Shown here: piece after piece, positions 9,120 to 20,636 of the stretch
Numbering within the stretch: position 1 is the stretch's first letter
Layout of the letters: the number at the start of each line of letters is the position of its first letter
From: Paracamarosporium sp. OC-R06-R3
Taxonomy: Eukaryota > Ascomycota > Dothideomycetes > Pleosporales > Didymosphaeriaceae
Length of the DNA stretch: 64,000 nucleotides
Direction: 5' to 3'
Assembly: GCA_019828545.1 (NCBI GenBank)
Contig: JACVRA010000096.1
Coordinates: 1-64,000 of the forward strand
Notes under the pieces: model-generated
Database searches by the model: none
What the model was told of the DNA's origin: nothing
What the model saw: only the letters and a program-made list of their open reading frames with translations
Made by a program: the position numbers and the translations under genes

Positions 9120-10466
9120 TGTCGTTTGCTGATTGACCTCCCACAACTTCGACATAGTTCGCACAAACATCTTGACTTGGGCAAGGGAGGGCCCGAGATA
9201 CCGAAGCCTTGCTAATGAAATGGGCGGCTCTAGCTCCTACTTCTTCTATCCTGACGTTATCGAATGGATATGAGTACACCTGTGCGTCGCAATGTGCGCC
9301 CGGTCTGATAGTTCCAGTTGGAGGAAACAGCTTCCCCGAGAGAAGTTCGAACGTGCCGCGACACTACTCAAGAAATGTGGCATAATCGAGAAGGCGATGA
9401 GGCTAGGTGCGGTAGAAGCTTGCAAGGAAGGTGGAAAAAATAATGTAAGCACCCTTTAGGTCTCCTGTCCAGAGACAGCTGTGTCAAGAAAGCGACGTAG
9501 ATCTAAAGAGGGCTGTAGGCATAGAGCACAGCTTATCAGGCTCCTTTTACACCAAGAAAGCTTACGTTCTCGACAGGTCACTTGCCAACTATTTCCTCAG
9601 CTCCAGTTACCAATGCAATGTGCAATTGTAGACACACACCTGTCGATTCGATGTGCTATAGAGGGAGACATAGAAGAATTGAAAGACTTGCTTAGCCATG
9701 GTGCTGCCTCCCCAAGGGGTGTAAACCACTCCTGAGGATACAGCTTAATTAGAGTAAGTTATACTATACTCTTTGCTTTAACAAGGGGGACATCAAACTT
9801 TTTTAGTGGGCGCTCTACAATGGAATGCATAATTACAAAACAGTCCATTTCCTTATAAACCACGGGGTGTTCGTGGATGAAGAGTAAGTAGACAGTCGAT
9901 AGAAGCGTGATTTTCAGGAGACTACTAAAATCCAAGCCAGATCGTATGATCATGTATGGGACTTCGTATGTCGCATGAAATGTAACCTGAAGGAGGCAGA
10001 AGAACTCGCATGCATCACATCAAATCCACCTCATGGGGAAGAATATGTGGAAGCGCAGCGGTTTCCCTTGGTCCATCGCATTATCATGGGTCAAGCTGAA
10101 AAACTCCCCGAGGATGAGCTCAACGATAATCTGAACGTGGTATCTGACCAAGACGCCAGCGGTCGTACTGTGATAGATTGGGCTGCGGCTCTCGGTCGGC
10201 TGCCAGAGTCGAGGTTCCTAATTCAGTATGGTTCCCAGGTAAACACGATGGATGCTAGTGGACGCTCTGCGGTGTTTCATGCAATCGACAGCGCTAACGT
10301 TGAAGCCCTCCGTATCCTTCTCGAAAGTGGCGCAAGTCCTAGTCCTCAAATACCAAATGGATGTTTCCGTAGCAGTCCGCTCAATGCGGTCACTTTTGGG
10401 GGTAAGGTGGATATGGTAAAGCTGCTCATACAGTTCGGCGTTAAGGTCATCGTAAACAATCCGTAA
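9120..10466 (+). pseudogene. Ankyrin-repeat protein gene, degenerate
   Basis: Multi-exon fungal ankyrin gene in decay. Readable parts in order are a 5' exon with FERAATLLKKCGIIEKAM and LGAVEACKEGG ending at a GTAAGC donor (about 9455); an ankyrin exon with CAIEGDIEELKDLLSHGAAS; after a GTAAGT intron, WALYNGMHNYKTVHFLINHG; and from 9975 two more ankyrin units (SGRTVIDWAAALGRLPESR and SGRSAVFHAIDSANVEALRI). Three faults are visible: an in-frame TGA at 9733-9735, a frame mismatch across the intron near 9890, and a lost frame after 10466 where ankyrin-like residues continue in another frame. Ankyrin proteins mediate protein contacts; no partner can be inferred. Alternative: a living gene with introns I have misplaced. 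Confidence 0.65.
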
Positions 10467-11033
10467 GGCTGATCACCATTAACGACGGCGATGATATACA
10501 ATAAACACGATGCGCTGGAGCTTATAATCTAACATTATAAGACTCTAGATCCGTAGGATATCCGGTAGCTGTGCATCGTACCGGATTCTGCGGATGAGAA
10601 GACAATTTCGATTCTCGTGTCCTCAATACCAGACGTGGTTAGCTTCCCTAACAACCGCGGAGTATTACTATGGTGAGTGTTTCCAAAACCATGATGAGTG
10701 AGGGAGCAGCCATCAACGATGATGGCAGTGCATTCTAGACCGAATACCATCATAATTGTGCCTTGAAGAGTATAAGTGTGGGCTAGTGCGTCGGTACGTT
10801 TTGAAGCATAAATTTGAACCACTGATACTTTGTTGTTCGTACCCAAATGATTAGTCCCGTCTGCTCGAATGAAGAGGTTGGGAAGTTCCGCTGATTAGAT
10901 TGCCAGGCCAGTAAGCGAGCAAAGTCCTTGACTAACTCTACCCCCACGTCAAATCGTTCTTAGTAATCGTGGACACATCGCTCAACTCCAGTTGTATTCT
11001 CCTGTACTCTGTCAATACCCAGCAAACAACAAT
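10467..11033. other. Gap between ankyrin relic and phosphatase gene
   Basis: Contains a 103-codon minus-strand open frame (10535-10846) that begins at a non-ATG codon and has no recognisable family. The first ~80 bases are probably the decayed 3' end of the ankyrin gene. Confidence 0.35.
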
Positions 11034-11973
11034 ATGTCCAAGGAAGATGTCCCGATACCTCGCGTTATCATCTTTCGTCACGGTAGGTTTTGTATCCGAG
11101 CATACGAGCTGGCGCATCCAAACCAGCCGCTTACATGAACTGCTTTGTTTAGGGGAGACGGATTGGTCCAAAATTGGCCGCTTCACGGGTATTACAGATA
11201 AAGACCTGACCCCCAACGGCATTGCGCAGGTACTGAAAATGGAGACGGTGTTTGTGGGCCGTGGCAAATTTCTCGACCCAAGTCGTGTCGCACACGCCTT
11301 TGTAAGCCCAATGATGAGAGCCCGGAAGACTTTTGATTTGCTGCTACAAGAATCCCATAGCATAATCAATACAGAATGTACCCCTGATATGATGGAGTGG
11401 GGCTACGGCGAGTATGAAGGGCTTAAAGACCAGGAGATTAGAGATTTGAGGAAGACGAAGGGATTAGACAAGGATAGAAAGTGGAGTATCTGGTCAGACG
11501 GATGCGAGGGTGGAGAGTAGGTTACGACTGTTACTAGTGGACTTAAGTTGACATCCCGAAGATCAAAGCAAGCAATTACTACGCGTCTGGATAGGCTAAT
11601 CACCCGGATCAGAGAGATCCAACTTGCTCGCTTGAGTGAGGGAAAGCCCGCCGATGTTGTTCTCGTACGTTTTTTTTGTTCCGCAAACATCCTCATTTCC
11701 TTTACTCATCTCGGAGCTTTGACTACGTTGTCTAACTAAGGGATGGGATGTGTAGGTTGGACATGGTCTTCATCTTCGCTGTTTGATAAAACGCTGGATC
11801 AAGCGCCCGATTGACGATGATATCCCTTTGTTCCTACCTACTGGAGGAGTCGCGGTCTTGAGGTACGTCCATCCTAAATTAAAAGCAAACTTCAGCTAAC
11901 GTGAAAATCGGTTGAAAGTTACAAAGGCTGTAACTTGAGCGAACCAATTTTGCATGCCGGAGTGGCGCTCTAG
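11034..11973 (+). CDS. Histidine phosphatase (phosphoglycerate-mutase family), five exons
   Basis: Member of the histidine phosphatase superfamily, which transfers phosphate through a phospho-histidine; the closest type is the small fungal group around yeast YOR283W, of broad or uncertain substrate, probably cytosolic. Exons 11034-11082, 11153-11516, 11562-11664, 11756-11862 and 11919-11973 give 225 residues. The catalytic RHGETDW motif spans the first intron near residues 16-22; SPMMRARKTFDLL is the conserved arginine region; EWGYGEYEG follows; the second catalytic His is in VGHGLHLRCL. All expected motifs are present, so the gene looks functional. The exon 2/3 junction was chosen because only the acceptor at 11561 restores the frame into TTRLDRLITRI. 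Confidence 0.88.
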
Positions 11974-13440
11974 CTCGATGTGAGTCATAGGCACTGGGCC
12001 GGAGATCCTGATTTCTTGCGTTCCTTTCGCTTCCTAGTTCATCATTTACCCTTAGAAAATATGAGGAACCAACTAAAAGCGAGGGTTTAGGCCGGAAATC
12101 AAGGCAGTAGACATTTTCAATGCGTCGTAGATATTAGTTAATATATAATGACGCAGATGCCCTTCCCTCTTCTATGTCAAGTTACCGGTAGTTTTGGGTT
12201 AGGCTCAACAACATGTGAAACGAAAATGCTAAATTTCAATTTCGGACGGTGTTAGTATAACGTACTTACCGGATAATCAAGGACTGAATATAGAGGGAGC
12301 CGCTATATCGCTTTAGAACGGTTTCAATCATAGCTTCGCTTTGTACCTTATCGAATAATAGCGGTAGCTATGGTGCATAAGGCATGATTGATATAGCTGT
12401 TGTAACCACTCCATATTAGGGTAGGCGATTTGAGGACTCGTCGACCTAACGAGCAGACCGCCTTTCTCTTACTCCAATGCTACTTGTTTCAATACACTTA
12501 AATCGTCTTTGCTCATAAAAAGCTATCATTTCTTCACTAACTCAAATTTGCAATATCGAATGCATACGAGCGTTATAAGAAGGTCAATGTATACAGTGCC
12601 AAAACCACCTCTCCCCTGACCCCAACCACACGTTAGCTCGGCTGGGAAAGCCTAAGGAGGTACATGTAGCAGGATGCAGTGGGCACATTAATATGTAGCG
12701 GCGAATACGCGCCAATTAGCTAAACACCTACGGTGGTGAATGATCTTTCTATGCATTTTCAGCCCGTGTTTGACGCTAATAATAATGTATGAATTGCTAT
12801 TCTTATTGGTGTGATAGGCGGATCTGACCGTCGCAGCAGCCTTTCCATAAACGATTCGTCTGTAGCTCTCTAGCTAAAGCATTTCATATTTCCACATAAT
12901 TATTCAACAGAAAGAAAAGTCTTCGAATCATTCTTACATTTTCACGATATTTGAACACTCCAGGTTCTACCAAAGCACGCTAAAGGAAGAAGTTCCAATG
13001 TGAGCATTCTTCGAATCCAGATCCCGCCAGTTAGAAAGTGATGAAAATAGTTAGATGGCGAGTCTGTATGTAGCTATATACAAGCCACGTGGAGGGAATG
13101 TTCACCATTAGGCTCCTTAGCTCGAAGCTCCAAGAGAGGAAGAATACACAACCAAGCGCTTTAAAGTTGCCACAAATCGAATGTCTTCGTAGCTCAAATC
13201 GATGATGTTGCAGGATTTATTTAGAATGCTCGAAGCTGTAAACCCAAAAAAGACAGCGCAGCCTGGGATTATTAGGAATATGCTATGGGAGTACACGAAG
13301 CCGCGAATCTCAGTGACATTATTAATGATTATAACTACTAATAAATTAAGAATTATCTCTAATTTATATACGATACATAGGCTTAAAGGTTGAGCAGGGA
13401 CTTGAGCTGTAGATTGATATGTTATCAAGTTTTATATAAT
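11974..13440. other. AT-rich, gene-free stretch
   Basis: About 1.5 kb with no supportable coding exon. Composition is visibly richer in A and T than the gene-containing parts, with many TA dinucleotides, consistent with old RIP-mutated repeat DNA. Small open frames near 13117-13428 look like chance. Confidence 0.5.
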
Positions 13441-13479
13441 AAGCGTCTTAAGCAATATATCTGCTGCTTATTCGTGATA

Positions 13480-14280
13480 ATACTAACCCATTCCTAGTAG
13501 GGGTAAATAATGCCACCAATTATCCTCTTCAACAGAAGACATCGTATTGAGGGATTTTACATACTCCTAGAATTCTGGGTATGAGCGACTAGCCTCTTAA
13601 TTCATAATACCCTTTATCGTAATGTAACTATGTTGAAGCTCTGCTAAGATGTTCTTTGGATGCAGGTCGCTATGAGTTATAACAATACGATAATATAAAT
13701 GTAAACACTTTGTTTGCATTAACTCCCTAAAAGATTAAGCGACTCTCGATTTTGTTGTAGATAGAAGAAAGTTGTTGAACTCAGCCTTGTTATTGATCGG
13801 CGTAGTACTGGACCGTACCAATCTCCTAATGTCTTTGCACCTTGGAGGTGCGCCACCTAAGCAGCATAGAAGCTACTGGCAAGCTTCTAAGGTTTAGGAG
13901 TATAACATTAAGCTAATTGCATACAGACATCTTTAGGTCTGCTGAGAGAGAAGGCTACAGTTCTTGTAAGGAAGATCCTTTGATGAACGTTATGAGAATA
14001 AACGTTGCACTGTTGGAGGCTACTGGTCCTAAAGGTTGAGAGCCTTTTGAAACCCGGTGGATGTGCTCTATAATGGTTACCTTAGTTAGGTCTCTTGACC
14101 GGTCTTAACAACAACTTTGGGATGGATTTGCGTTATCGTCTGTCTGCTAGAGGTATATATAGCTTCTTCCCTCTCTCTATTGCTGCCTCGATCTTTGATA
14201 TCATAATTTGCTTGTTGGAAGTACCTGTCATTTGAAATTCTCCGTGTTACATTCTCAATGACTGCTATCACTTTGGGATG
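13480..14280 (-). pseudogene. APH-family phosphotransferase relic
   Basis: Decayed gene of the fungal aminoglycoside-phosphotransferase-like (APH, protein-kinase-fold) family. On the minus strand one can read, in order, QIHPKVVVKTGQET (ATP-binding lobe), FILITFIKGSSLQEL, QLNVILLNLRSLPV, then ITHSDLHPKNIL, the Brenner-like catalytic motif normally HGDLHxxNI, then EASRSYPEF and WWHYLPLLGMG. Several TAA/TAG codons interrupt it, including one where the family has a Trp in the DWE-x-A-G motif. The sequence is AT-rich, and the stop pattern fits RIP. Family members phosphorylate small molecules; this copy cannot. Confidence 0.7.
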
Positions 14281-14402
14281 GAGAGTGCGTGATGACTATG
14301 AGGTGCCGTGTGTTGACCGTTCTAGTTGGCAGTTTGATAGATGTGTAAGCGGATTACTTGGTAAGATTAGCTACACTATTCTGTATTTGAATCTAAGGAA
14401 CA

Positions 14403-14687
14403 CTAACTCTCCTGATTCTTAAGTGCCTTCCTGTAACGTGAGTATCTGGAACAATATTTCTTAAAGAGAGGTTTAAGGTTGCCTACAGGATTACGCTCTA
14501 AAGCCTCCATACACTCTCTGTGAAACGTTTCTAGGAATTTTCTGCTAGAATTCTCTAGTTTTACATTGCCGTTACGGATCGCGTCAGGCTCGAGCCGACT
14601 TTCGGGCGTGCTAAAAGTGTGCCTCTTCCGTGGGTTCTCGATCTCTGAGAAAGGGTCAACTCGGCCATTATCACTATCCGTCAGCAT
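14403..14687 (-). CDS. Hypothetical 94-residue protein or relic
   Basis: Open frame from a true ATG with charged, protein-like composition (ESRLEPDAIRNGNVKLENS, KPLFKKYCSRYSRYRKALKN). No family recognised. It sits in AT-rich relic DNA between two kinase-fold pseudogenes, so it may be part of a decayed gene or an effector-like orphan. Confidence 0.25.
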   Translation of the reverse strand: MLTDSDNGRVDPFSEIENPRKRHTFSTPESRLEPDAIRNGNVKLENSSRKFLETFHRECMEALERNPVGNLKPLFKKYCSRYSRYRKALKNQES

Positions 14688-15264
14688 ACAGCCGACGTGG
14701 CTAACAAGATCGCGCCTCTGTTCAAAAGTGTCAAAAAAGGGGAGATAGTCTATACCGTATTTTATCTTGTCTAGGATGTTGCCAAATTAGAAATCTCACT
14801 GTTCTTCATTACGATAGAAGCAACGCTTTTTCAGCGCATTTGAGTAGTGTTTCAGAAGGGGGGTAATCGATAAACATCGGGACCGCCACAGCTACTTGCA
14901 TAAGCGTTGTGACAGTACCGATAGCTCGACACGCCTGACCACAATCTGCTATTTGTCCGTTCACTCTGAGCGCGGAAGCTGGAACTGCGCAGTCGCCGGA
15001 GGTACTTGGCGCAACCGCCCATTTGGTACTGGGTATAGAGAAGGATCCCAATGCATGCGTACGCAGGGGACAATCAGCCCGTCTCGTCTGCATGCAGACA
15101 TATAGTTCTTTGTTTGTAGCACGCTCATTTCACCAAGTCAGCGTGTCTTTCACATGGTACTTAATGTGGTTAATATGCTAGGCCTTTCTGCAACAAGTAC
15201 AAGTAGTGTCCTCTCTCTTTCCTCACTAGAGGACGGAGCAGACGGATATTGGATCAAACGTACC
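14688..15264. other. Intergenic, nothing identified
   Basis: Only overlapping short frames on both strands; none has coding character. Confidence 0.4.
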
Positions 15265-16056
15265 TTATGTTGATTGACATTTCTCTGATGAGCGCATCAC
15301 AGGTTCCATGATCACCTTAGCCGATTTAGCTTCCTGTCTCCAGTATAGTGCAATGATCTCTGCGAAGGGTACTTCGATCGGTTCCGGAAACACTCCATCA
15401 TTATACAGTTTCTCCACCTGACCTTTGTCAGTTAGCTCTTCGTACGGCTCGTGCTCGGCGGCGATGAAGTAGATTGTCGAGCACAAAGCGAGAAGGGTTC
15501 TCTTTGACTGTCGTCTCACCCAAGCTAATCAGCCTGTATCTCACTCCGGGGGTGACCGTGGCTTGCGAGCCATCCAAGGAAGATCCGCCAAAGTCACAGA
15601 TCTTAAGGCTAAGATCGATATCGAGCAGAAAATTGTGCGGCCCGACATCACCCTGAGTAACGTTGTGCGAGTGTAGAAGCTCAACGCCCTCAGTGATCTC
15701 CCTTACCCACTGTTGCCTCTGGAATGGCGATATCTCCTGCCCATGCTTCTGAACGTATTCCTTGAGGTTGCTATTATGCATGTATTCCAGCATCAAAGTA
15801 TGGCCAACATGGTCCCAGTGTTTGAATTTTATCAGTCGGAGATGTACTCCAAGTCTCTCATATATCTGCGCCTTGATCTGCAGTGTGGTGCCATGGAACG
15901 CCCCGTCCAAGGAGACTTGACCACATCTCCCGAATCAAGACGCTTTACGAGTCCCGTCGCTCCCCCGCCCAGAAACTCGCCTTTCCCCCTGATAATATTG
16001 ACGAGAGAACCCTGAGGATTAATATCCGCTTCGCCGCTCAGTCCGTCTGGGCTCAT
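15265..16056 (-). pseudogene. Small protein kinase-like gene with two frameshifts
   Basis: Copy of a fungal family of ~280-residue kinase-like proteins. It starts at an ATG at 16056; GGGATGLVKRLDSGDVVKSPW gives the glycine loop and the beta-3 Lys. The frame shifts near 15905, continues with QIKAQIYERLG, LMLEYMHNSNLKEYV, the catalytic-loop equivalent TQGDVGPHNFLL and the metal-binding ICDFGGSSLDGS, then shifts again near 15475 into STIYFIAAEHEPYEELTDKG. Both breaks leave homologous sequence on each side, so they are indels and not introns. The intact relative in this window is at 36316-37203. Known: the family. Inferred: loss of function. Confidence 0.75.
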
Positions 16057-16850
16057 GTGATCACAGGCTGCAAGTGCAAATGTACGTAAAGGTTAGCAAA
16101 CTGCTGCCTTTGAGGTCATTTTTTCTCCCGAGGTGTTTCTCAAGTTTGATTTACTATATTACTTGAGTATAAAATGCACGGCGTACATCCAATGATGCAA
16201 AGGTCGTCTCTAAAAAAAGGCCTTGGCTTATGTAGAAACGACAAATGGAACAAGCCTGCGCAGAGGCTTTCAACCATGCCGCACGTCGCATGCACTGGGC
16301 AGCGGCGGCAGTGGCAATCCAGACCGCGTTGTGGCCCATGGCAATGTGATAATTATCGTGCATCCTTCCAACGCCCCTCGTCGTCGTGGCGGGATAGCTG
16401 TGGGCTCTCTTCATGGCTGCACGGCAAGCTATGCACGGGCCATGCACGGGCCATGCACCGCGCTGCAGTCCGAGACCACGTGGAGCGCGTCGCCCCACCT
16501 ATTGCCTCACAAATGACCGCTTCCCGTACTTGAACCGATACCGCACTTTTCAGACGCCCTCATTACTATCTAAATAGACTTCGCAACGTGTAGACATTTC
16601 CAGTCCGCTATTTGACTTCGCATCCACGCCGTTTCCCCGCCTAAACCCCACCCCTCGCTTCGGCCGCGCTTACGCATGCTGGACGTCTCTACAAAACATA
16701 CAGATATAACACTCCACCAAGACGACAAGGCAGGAGGAACTATAGATAACTGAAGAGTGGGATGCGCACTGAAGCTGGAGACCACGCTCGCCGAAGGTGT
16801 TCGAGGGGTACGAGTTGGTTACAAGAGGAGGCTTTGTCTCACGGTAGAGA
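16057..16850. other. Upstream region of the NVJ2-like gene
   Basis: No supportable gene. A short direct repeat of ATGCACGGGCC occurs at about 16430-16455. The region probably holds the promoters of the flanking genes. Confidence 0.4.
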
Positions 16851-19633
16851 ATGAGTGGCATTGGGCTGGGGTTGGGCCTATTGATCGGATACATTGTTGG
16901 CGGAGTTACGTTTGTTCCGCTGCTCGCATGGGCATTGTGGGCTTGCGGCACGCGCAGTCCAAGCAGGAAAGAGGCAGATGCGACACCAGATTCGCAGGAC
17001 AATGAAGCGGGAGCGGAGCTCAATGACTGGGGGGCCGGTCTAGGAGAAGACCTGCTCCGAGAGTTGAAAGCTAAACATGCCCCCGACGCAGCATCTGGAT
17101 ATTTCGCTATATGTCGCGAATATGTGCCAGGCGGTGTTAATGGCAAGCCGCTGGATCGAACCACTCCAGCAACCTCCACGGTGTCAGCCATGGAAAGCCC
17201 AAGCGTCTACCAATCCATGTACCGGAGTATCTTTGACAGGAGTAGGAACGCAAGCCCCACCATCAGTCCAGCTCCTGGGAAGAACAAGAAGACGCGCAAT
17301 GTTTTCTATGTCGTTCTAAGGTATGCGTTGCTCTGCTTCCCACATAGCAGTTGCGCAAAGCTGACACAAACAGGTTGGGACATCTTATGATGTATGACGA
17401 CGCCGAGCAACTCGAGGTGCGCCACGTAATTTCACTTGCGCACTATTCCGTGTCAATATATGGTGGTGGTGAAGAGGTACCGGAGGGAGAGCTGTGGATC
17501 AAGCGTAACTGCATCCGTTTAGTATCAAGAGATGATGCAAGCATCGTTGGTGATCCGAGGTCGTATTATCTCTTCTCCGACAACTGCTCGGAGAAAGAAG
17601 ACTTCTATCATGCTATGCTACAGAGCCAGGAGAGTCACATAGGATTGTCTTCAGGTCCACCACCCCCGCTAAAGTTCAATTCCGCAGATCTGATCAAACT
17701 CGTGCAGCAGCTCCATGCTTCTGAGGAAAATCTCAACACTCGCTGGATCAATGCATTGATAGGAAGGCTATTCTTGGCCATGTATAAGACCAAGCATGTC
17801 GAGAACGTTATCTGGACCAAAGTCACAAAGAAGATAGATCGTGTTCAGAAACCAAGCCTGATCAGCAGCATAAAGGTGCAAAGGCTGGACATGGGAGATT
17901 TGCCGCCATTCCTCACTAATCCCAAGTTGAAAGAATTGACTGTAGACGGCGACCTCACAGTGGAAGCTGATGTTAGCTACAAGGGCAACTTTCGTATCGA
18001 TATATCTGCAGTGGCACGTATCGAACTTGGTTCTCGGTTCAAGCCTCGAGAGGTTACATTTGTCCTCGCGACGATTCTAAAAGCGTTAGAAGGTCATGTT
18101 TTAATCCGGATCAAACCGCCACCGAGCAACCGGTTATGGGTCACTTTTGAAGTCCCACCCAAGATGGAGCTGTCTCTCGAACCCATTGTTAGCTCACGTC
18201 AAATTACGTATGGAGTTATCCTACGGGCAATCGAGAGTCGAATACGAGAAGTAGTGAATGAAACCTTGGTCTTTCCGAACTGGGACGACATCCCCTTCAG
18301 CTCCACGCTTTCGCACCAAGTTCGAGGCGGCATTTGGAAAGACGAGATTGATGCGGCGATCGGGTCCCCTATGCCTCCTGTTGGTGATACTGTTCAAGGT
18401 CCTCTCGAGAGTCAGCATGTAGAAGCAGTGTCCAGTTCGACCGCTGTCTACAGCTCGTCAAATGACACAGGGAGGAGCATGCCGAACTTAGGCACAAACA
18501 TTCTACACAATAGAAAATCCGCACAACCAGCGATGGCCAACGACGGCTCAGAGGCATCGTCCCTAATTGACCAGTCTCCGCACGTCAAGCCACGGTCTAT
18601 GCGATCGAGCTCTTTCATATATGCCGATGCGGCCAACCCTACCGATACGGATCGGGCTTATTTCCAGAGCAATGAGCGGGGAGAGCAGACGGATGCTGCT
18701 ACGAGGAATACAGCCGTAGGCTCACCTCCCTCATCGCCATCGAACCCTCCAATTCCACACCAGCGGCAATCATCTATTGGACTGCGGCGTACCTCTTCTT
18801 CTGAACGTGACAAAACTACAGATACACGCACTAAGAGCTTTGACGATATATTGGCCACCATCCCTGCTAGTGAAGCTTCGTCTCCCACCAGAGACGCTAC
18901 CAGTCCTATGCAAGGCACCGAACGGCCAACCGAAGCTACATTTCCACAGAGACGTGCCACGCTCAATCAATCTCTAAACTCTGCTACGAACGCTGCCAAG
19001 AAGTGGTTGGCTACTCGGCAGAATGCAACTTCTGGTAAGACTGGTGGCAACACCCATATGAGTGGAAGCGAGGGGAGTGAGTTGCACGATACTGCAAATG
19101 TACATGGTCCCCCGAAGAACGGGCATCACATGGGGCCAATTGGGCGAGGGCAGCCTCTCCCACCTCCAGGGACTCCACTTCCACACCCGGCCAAGGACAG
19201 AAAAGGAACCTGGAGCGCCCAAACAGCTTCTGCTTTGGTAAATCTCGCGCGGAGAGCTCCTTCGAGTGCTAAATCATCGACGGCATCAACAGCTCCTCCG
19301 AAGTCACCGCAGATCAATGATCGTCCCGCAGAGGCCAAAGATGCCGACCATCAAGTCCTCGAAAGACCGAATGCAAATGCAATCTTCGATGGAGCTATCC
19401 CAAATACACCACCACCATTACCCAAGCGGCGCCAGCGATTGTCCGTTGCCGAACCATTCAACATAAGCTCGAAAGAAGAAGAGGTGTTCGTAGTCGAAGC
19501 ACCCAGCCAGGAATTGAGTGCCCCACCGAGTCCTTTATCGGATGACGAGCCTGTTATTCCACACACGGTGCAACAACAAGGGCTCGCACGACCTCTGAAT
19601 GAAGAGACGGATGAAGGTGATATTATACGTTAG
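16851..19633 (+). CDS. NVJ2: NVJ2/TEX2-type lipid-transfer protein (PH-like and SMP domains)
   Basis: Tether and lipid carrier at ER-organelle contact sites; yeast Nvj2 acts at nucleus-vacuole junctions and ER-Golgi contacts. Exons 16851-17320 and 17374-19633 give 909 residues. Residues ~3-27 form a single membrane anchor (GLGLGLLIGYIVGGVTFVPL). A PH-like domain follows at ~158-243 (VRHVISLAHYSVSIYGGG). The SMP lipid-binding domain spans about 277-465, beginning TRWINALIGRLFLAMYKT and including VDGDLTVEADVSYKGNFRI. The remaining ~440 residues are Ser/Pro/Thr-rich and disordered, with a PPPLPKRRQ SH3-ligand-like motif near the C-terminus. Length and order match family members. The intron at 17321 is placed by the restored frame. 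Confidence 0.9.
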
Positions 19634-20636
19634 TCGACATAGTTTATGTATCGCATATGAACGAGATTACGTAACGTGACACAAAATTCCATCACGTGTC
19701 TGTTTTCGACGCATCTCTATATTACCCCTCACGGAAGTTTGCGCTTCGAGACTGCAGAGGTGGCACGGTTCGCTCACATTTCGCGAGTACCGCGCGAATA
19801 AGTAGTCATTGTGTAAAAAGAGGAGTAACGGTTGGGGGGTGGGGGGGGGGGTAATCATAAGTAAGGCTGTCTCACAGAATTTGTTTTTCTACACTCTGCG
19901 AAACAAGGCGATTCCTACCTTTTCACCTGACCTAACCGCGATTCTCCTCCACAACTCTTCTCAAGTTCCTCACACCCCTCGACGATAAGATTTTTGAATC
20001 ATCTCTAATGCTACGGCTAGACCGGAAAAATTCTGTGATTACGTCTTGTGCGGAGGGACCACGTTCGGCGGGTCTGGGTTGGGATATGGCGTTCGATCTT
20101 GGTTGGATACGTTTGCTCCGCCCGGCTATGCGGAGCGTCAAGGCTTAGCGCATATCGCGACTATCGAGTCTATCGAGTCTATCAAGTCTACTGAGTCTAC
20201 CGTTTATCGAGCCATTTTTTAGATTACCCCTCACGGAAGTCTGATGAGACGTCCCGCGGGTTGAGACGCGTCATCTGCTCCATGAAATACTTCTCAACAA
20301 GTACAACACAAAATCTCTTAAAAATTGTGTCTATCGTAGATCTACGCAATGCGACAAGTTATTTTCAAGAACGGCTCGGATATATTGTGTTGTTGTGGAG
20401 AAACATTTGCTTCTCCCATCAGAGATGTTGAAGGTGGGGGCTACGCCATATCTTGTGGCATGGTAGGATGCATGCCTATGCAGCCTGTGGTAAAAGCGAT
20501 AATTAATGACTTTCTTACTATTTACAAGCTACGCCTATATATTACATTACAAGAGTACGTGCACATTTGCAAAAACCTTTCTCCTTGAATTACCCCGTTA
20601 GTTTTCAGTCGACATAGGAAAGCGTAGGCGCTAAAA
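19634..20636. other. Gap with simple repeats and TIR-like fragments
   Basis: Contains a poly-G tract (19832-19852), a 10-base tandem repeat around TATCGAGTCT (20159-20201), and two copies of ATTACCCCTCACGGAAGT (19721-19738 and 20224-20241) that belong to the TIR-like family seen again near 34.7-35.0 kb and 39.0-39.3 kb. An 80-codon frame at 20349-20588 starts at a real ATG, is Cys-rich and unrecognised; coding status doubtful. Confidence 0.5.

Noticed and set aside
16154..16533. Overlapping ~115-residue proteins on opposite strands
   Set aside because: No motif, repetitive ATGCACGGGCC content, and neither frame is preferred; likely promoter DNA.
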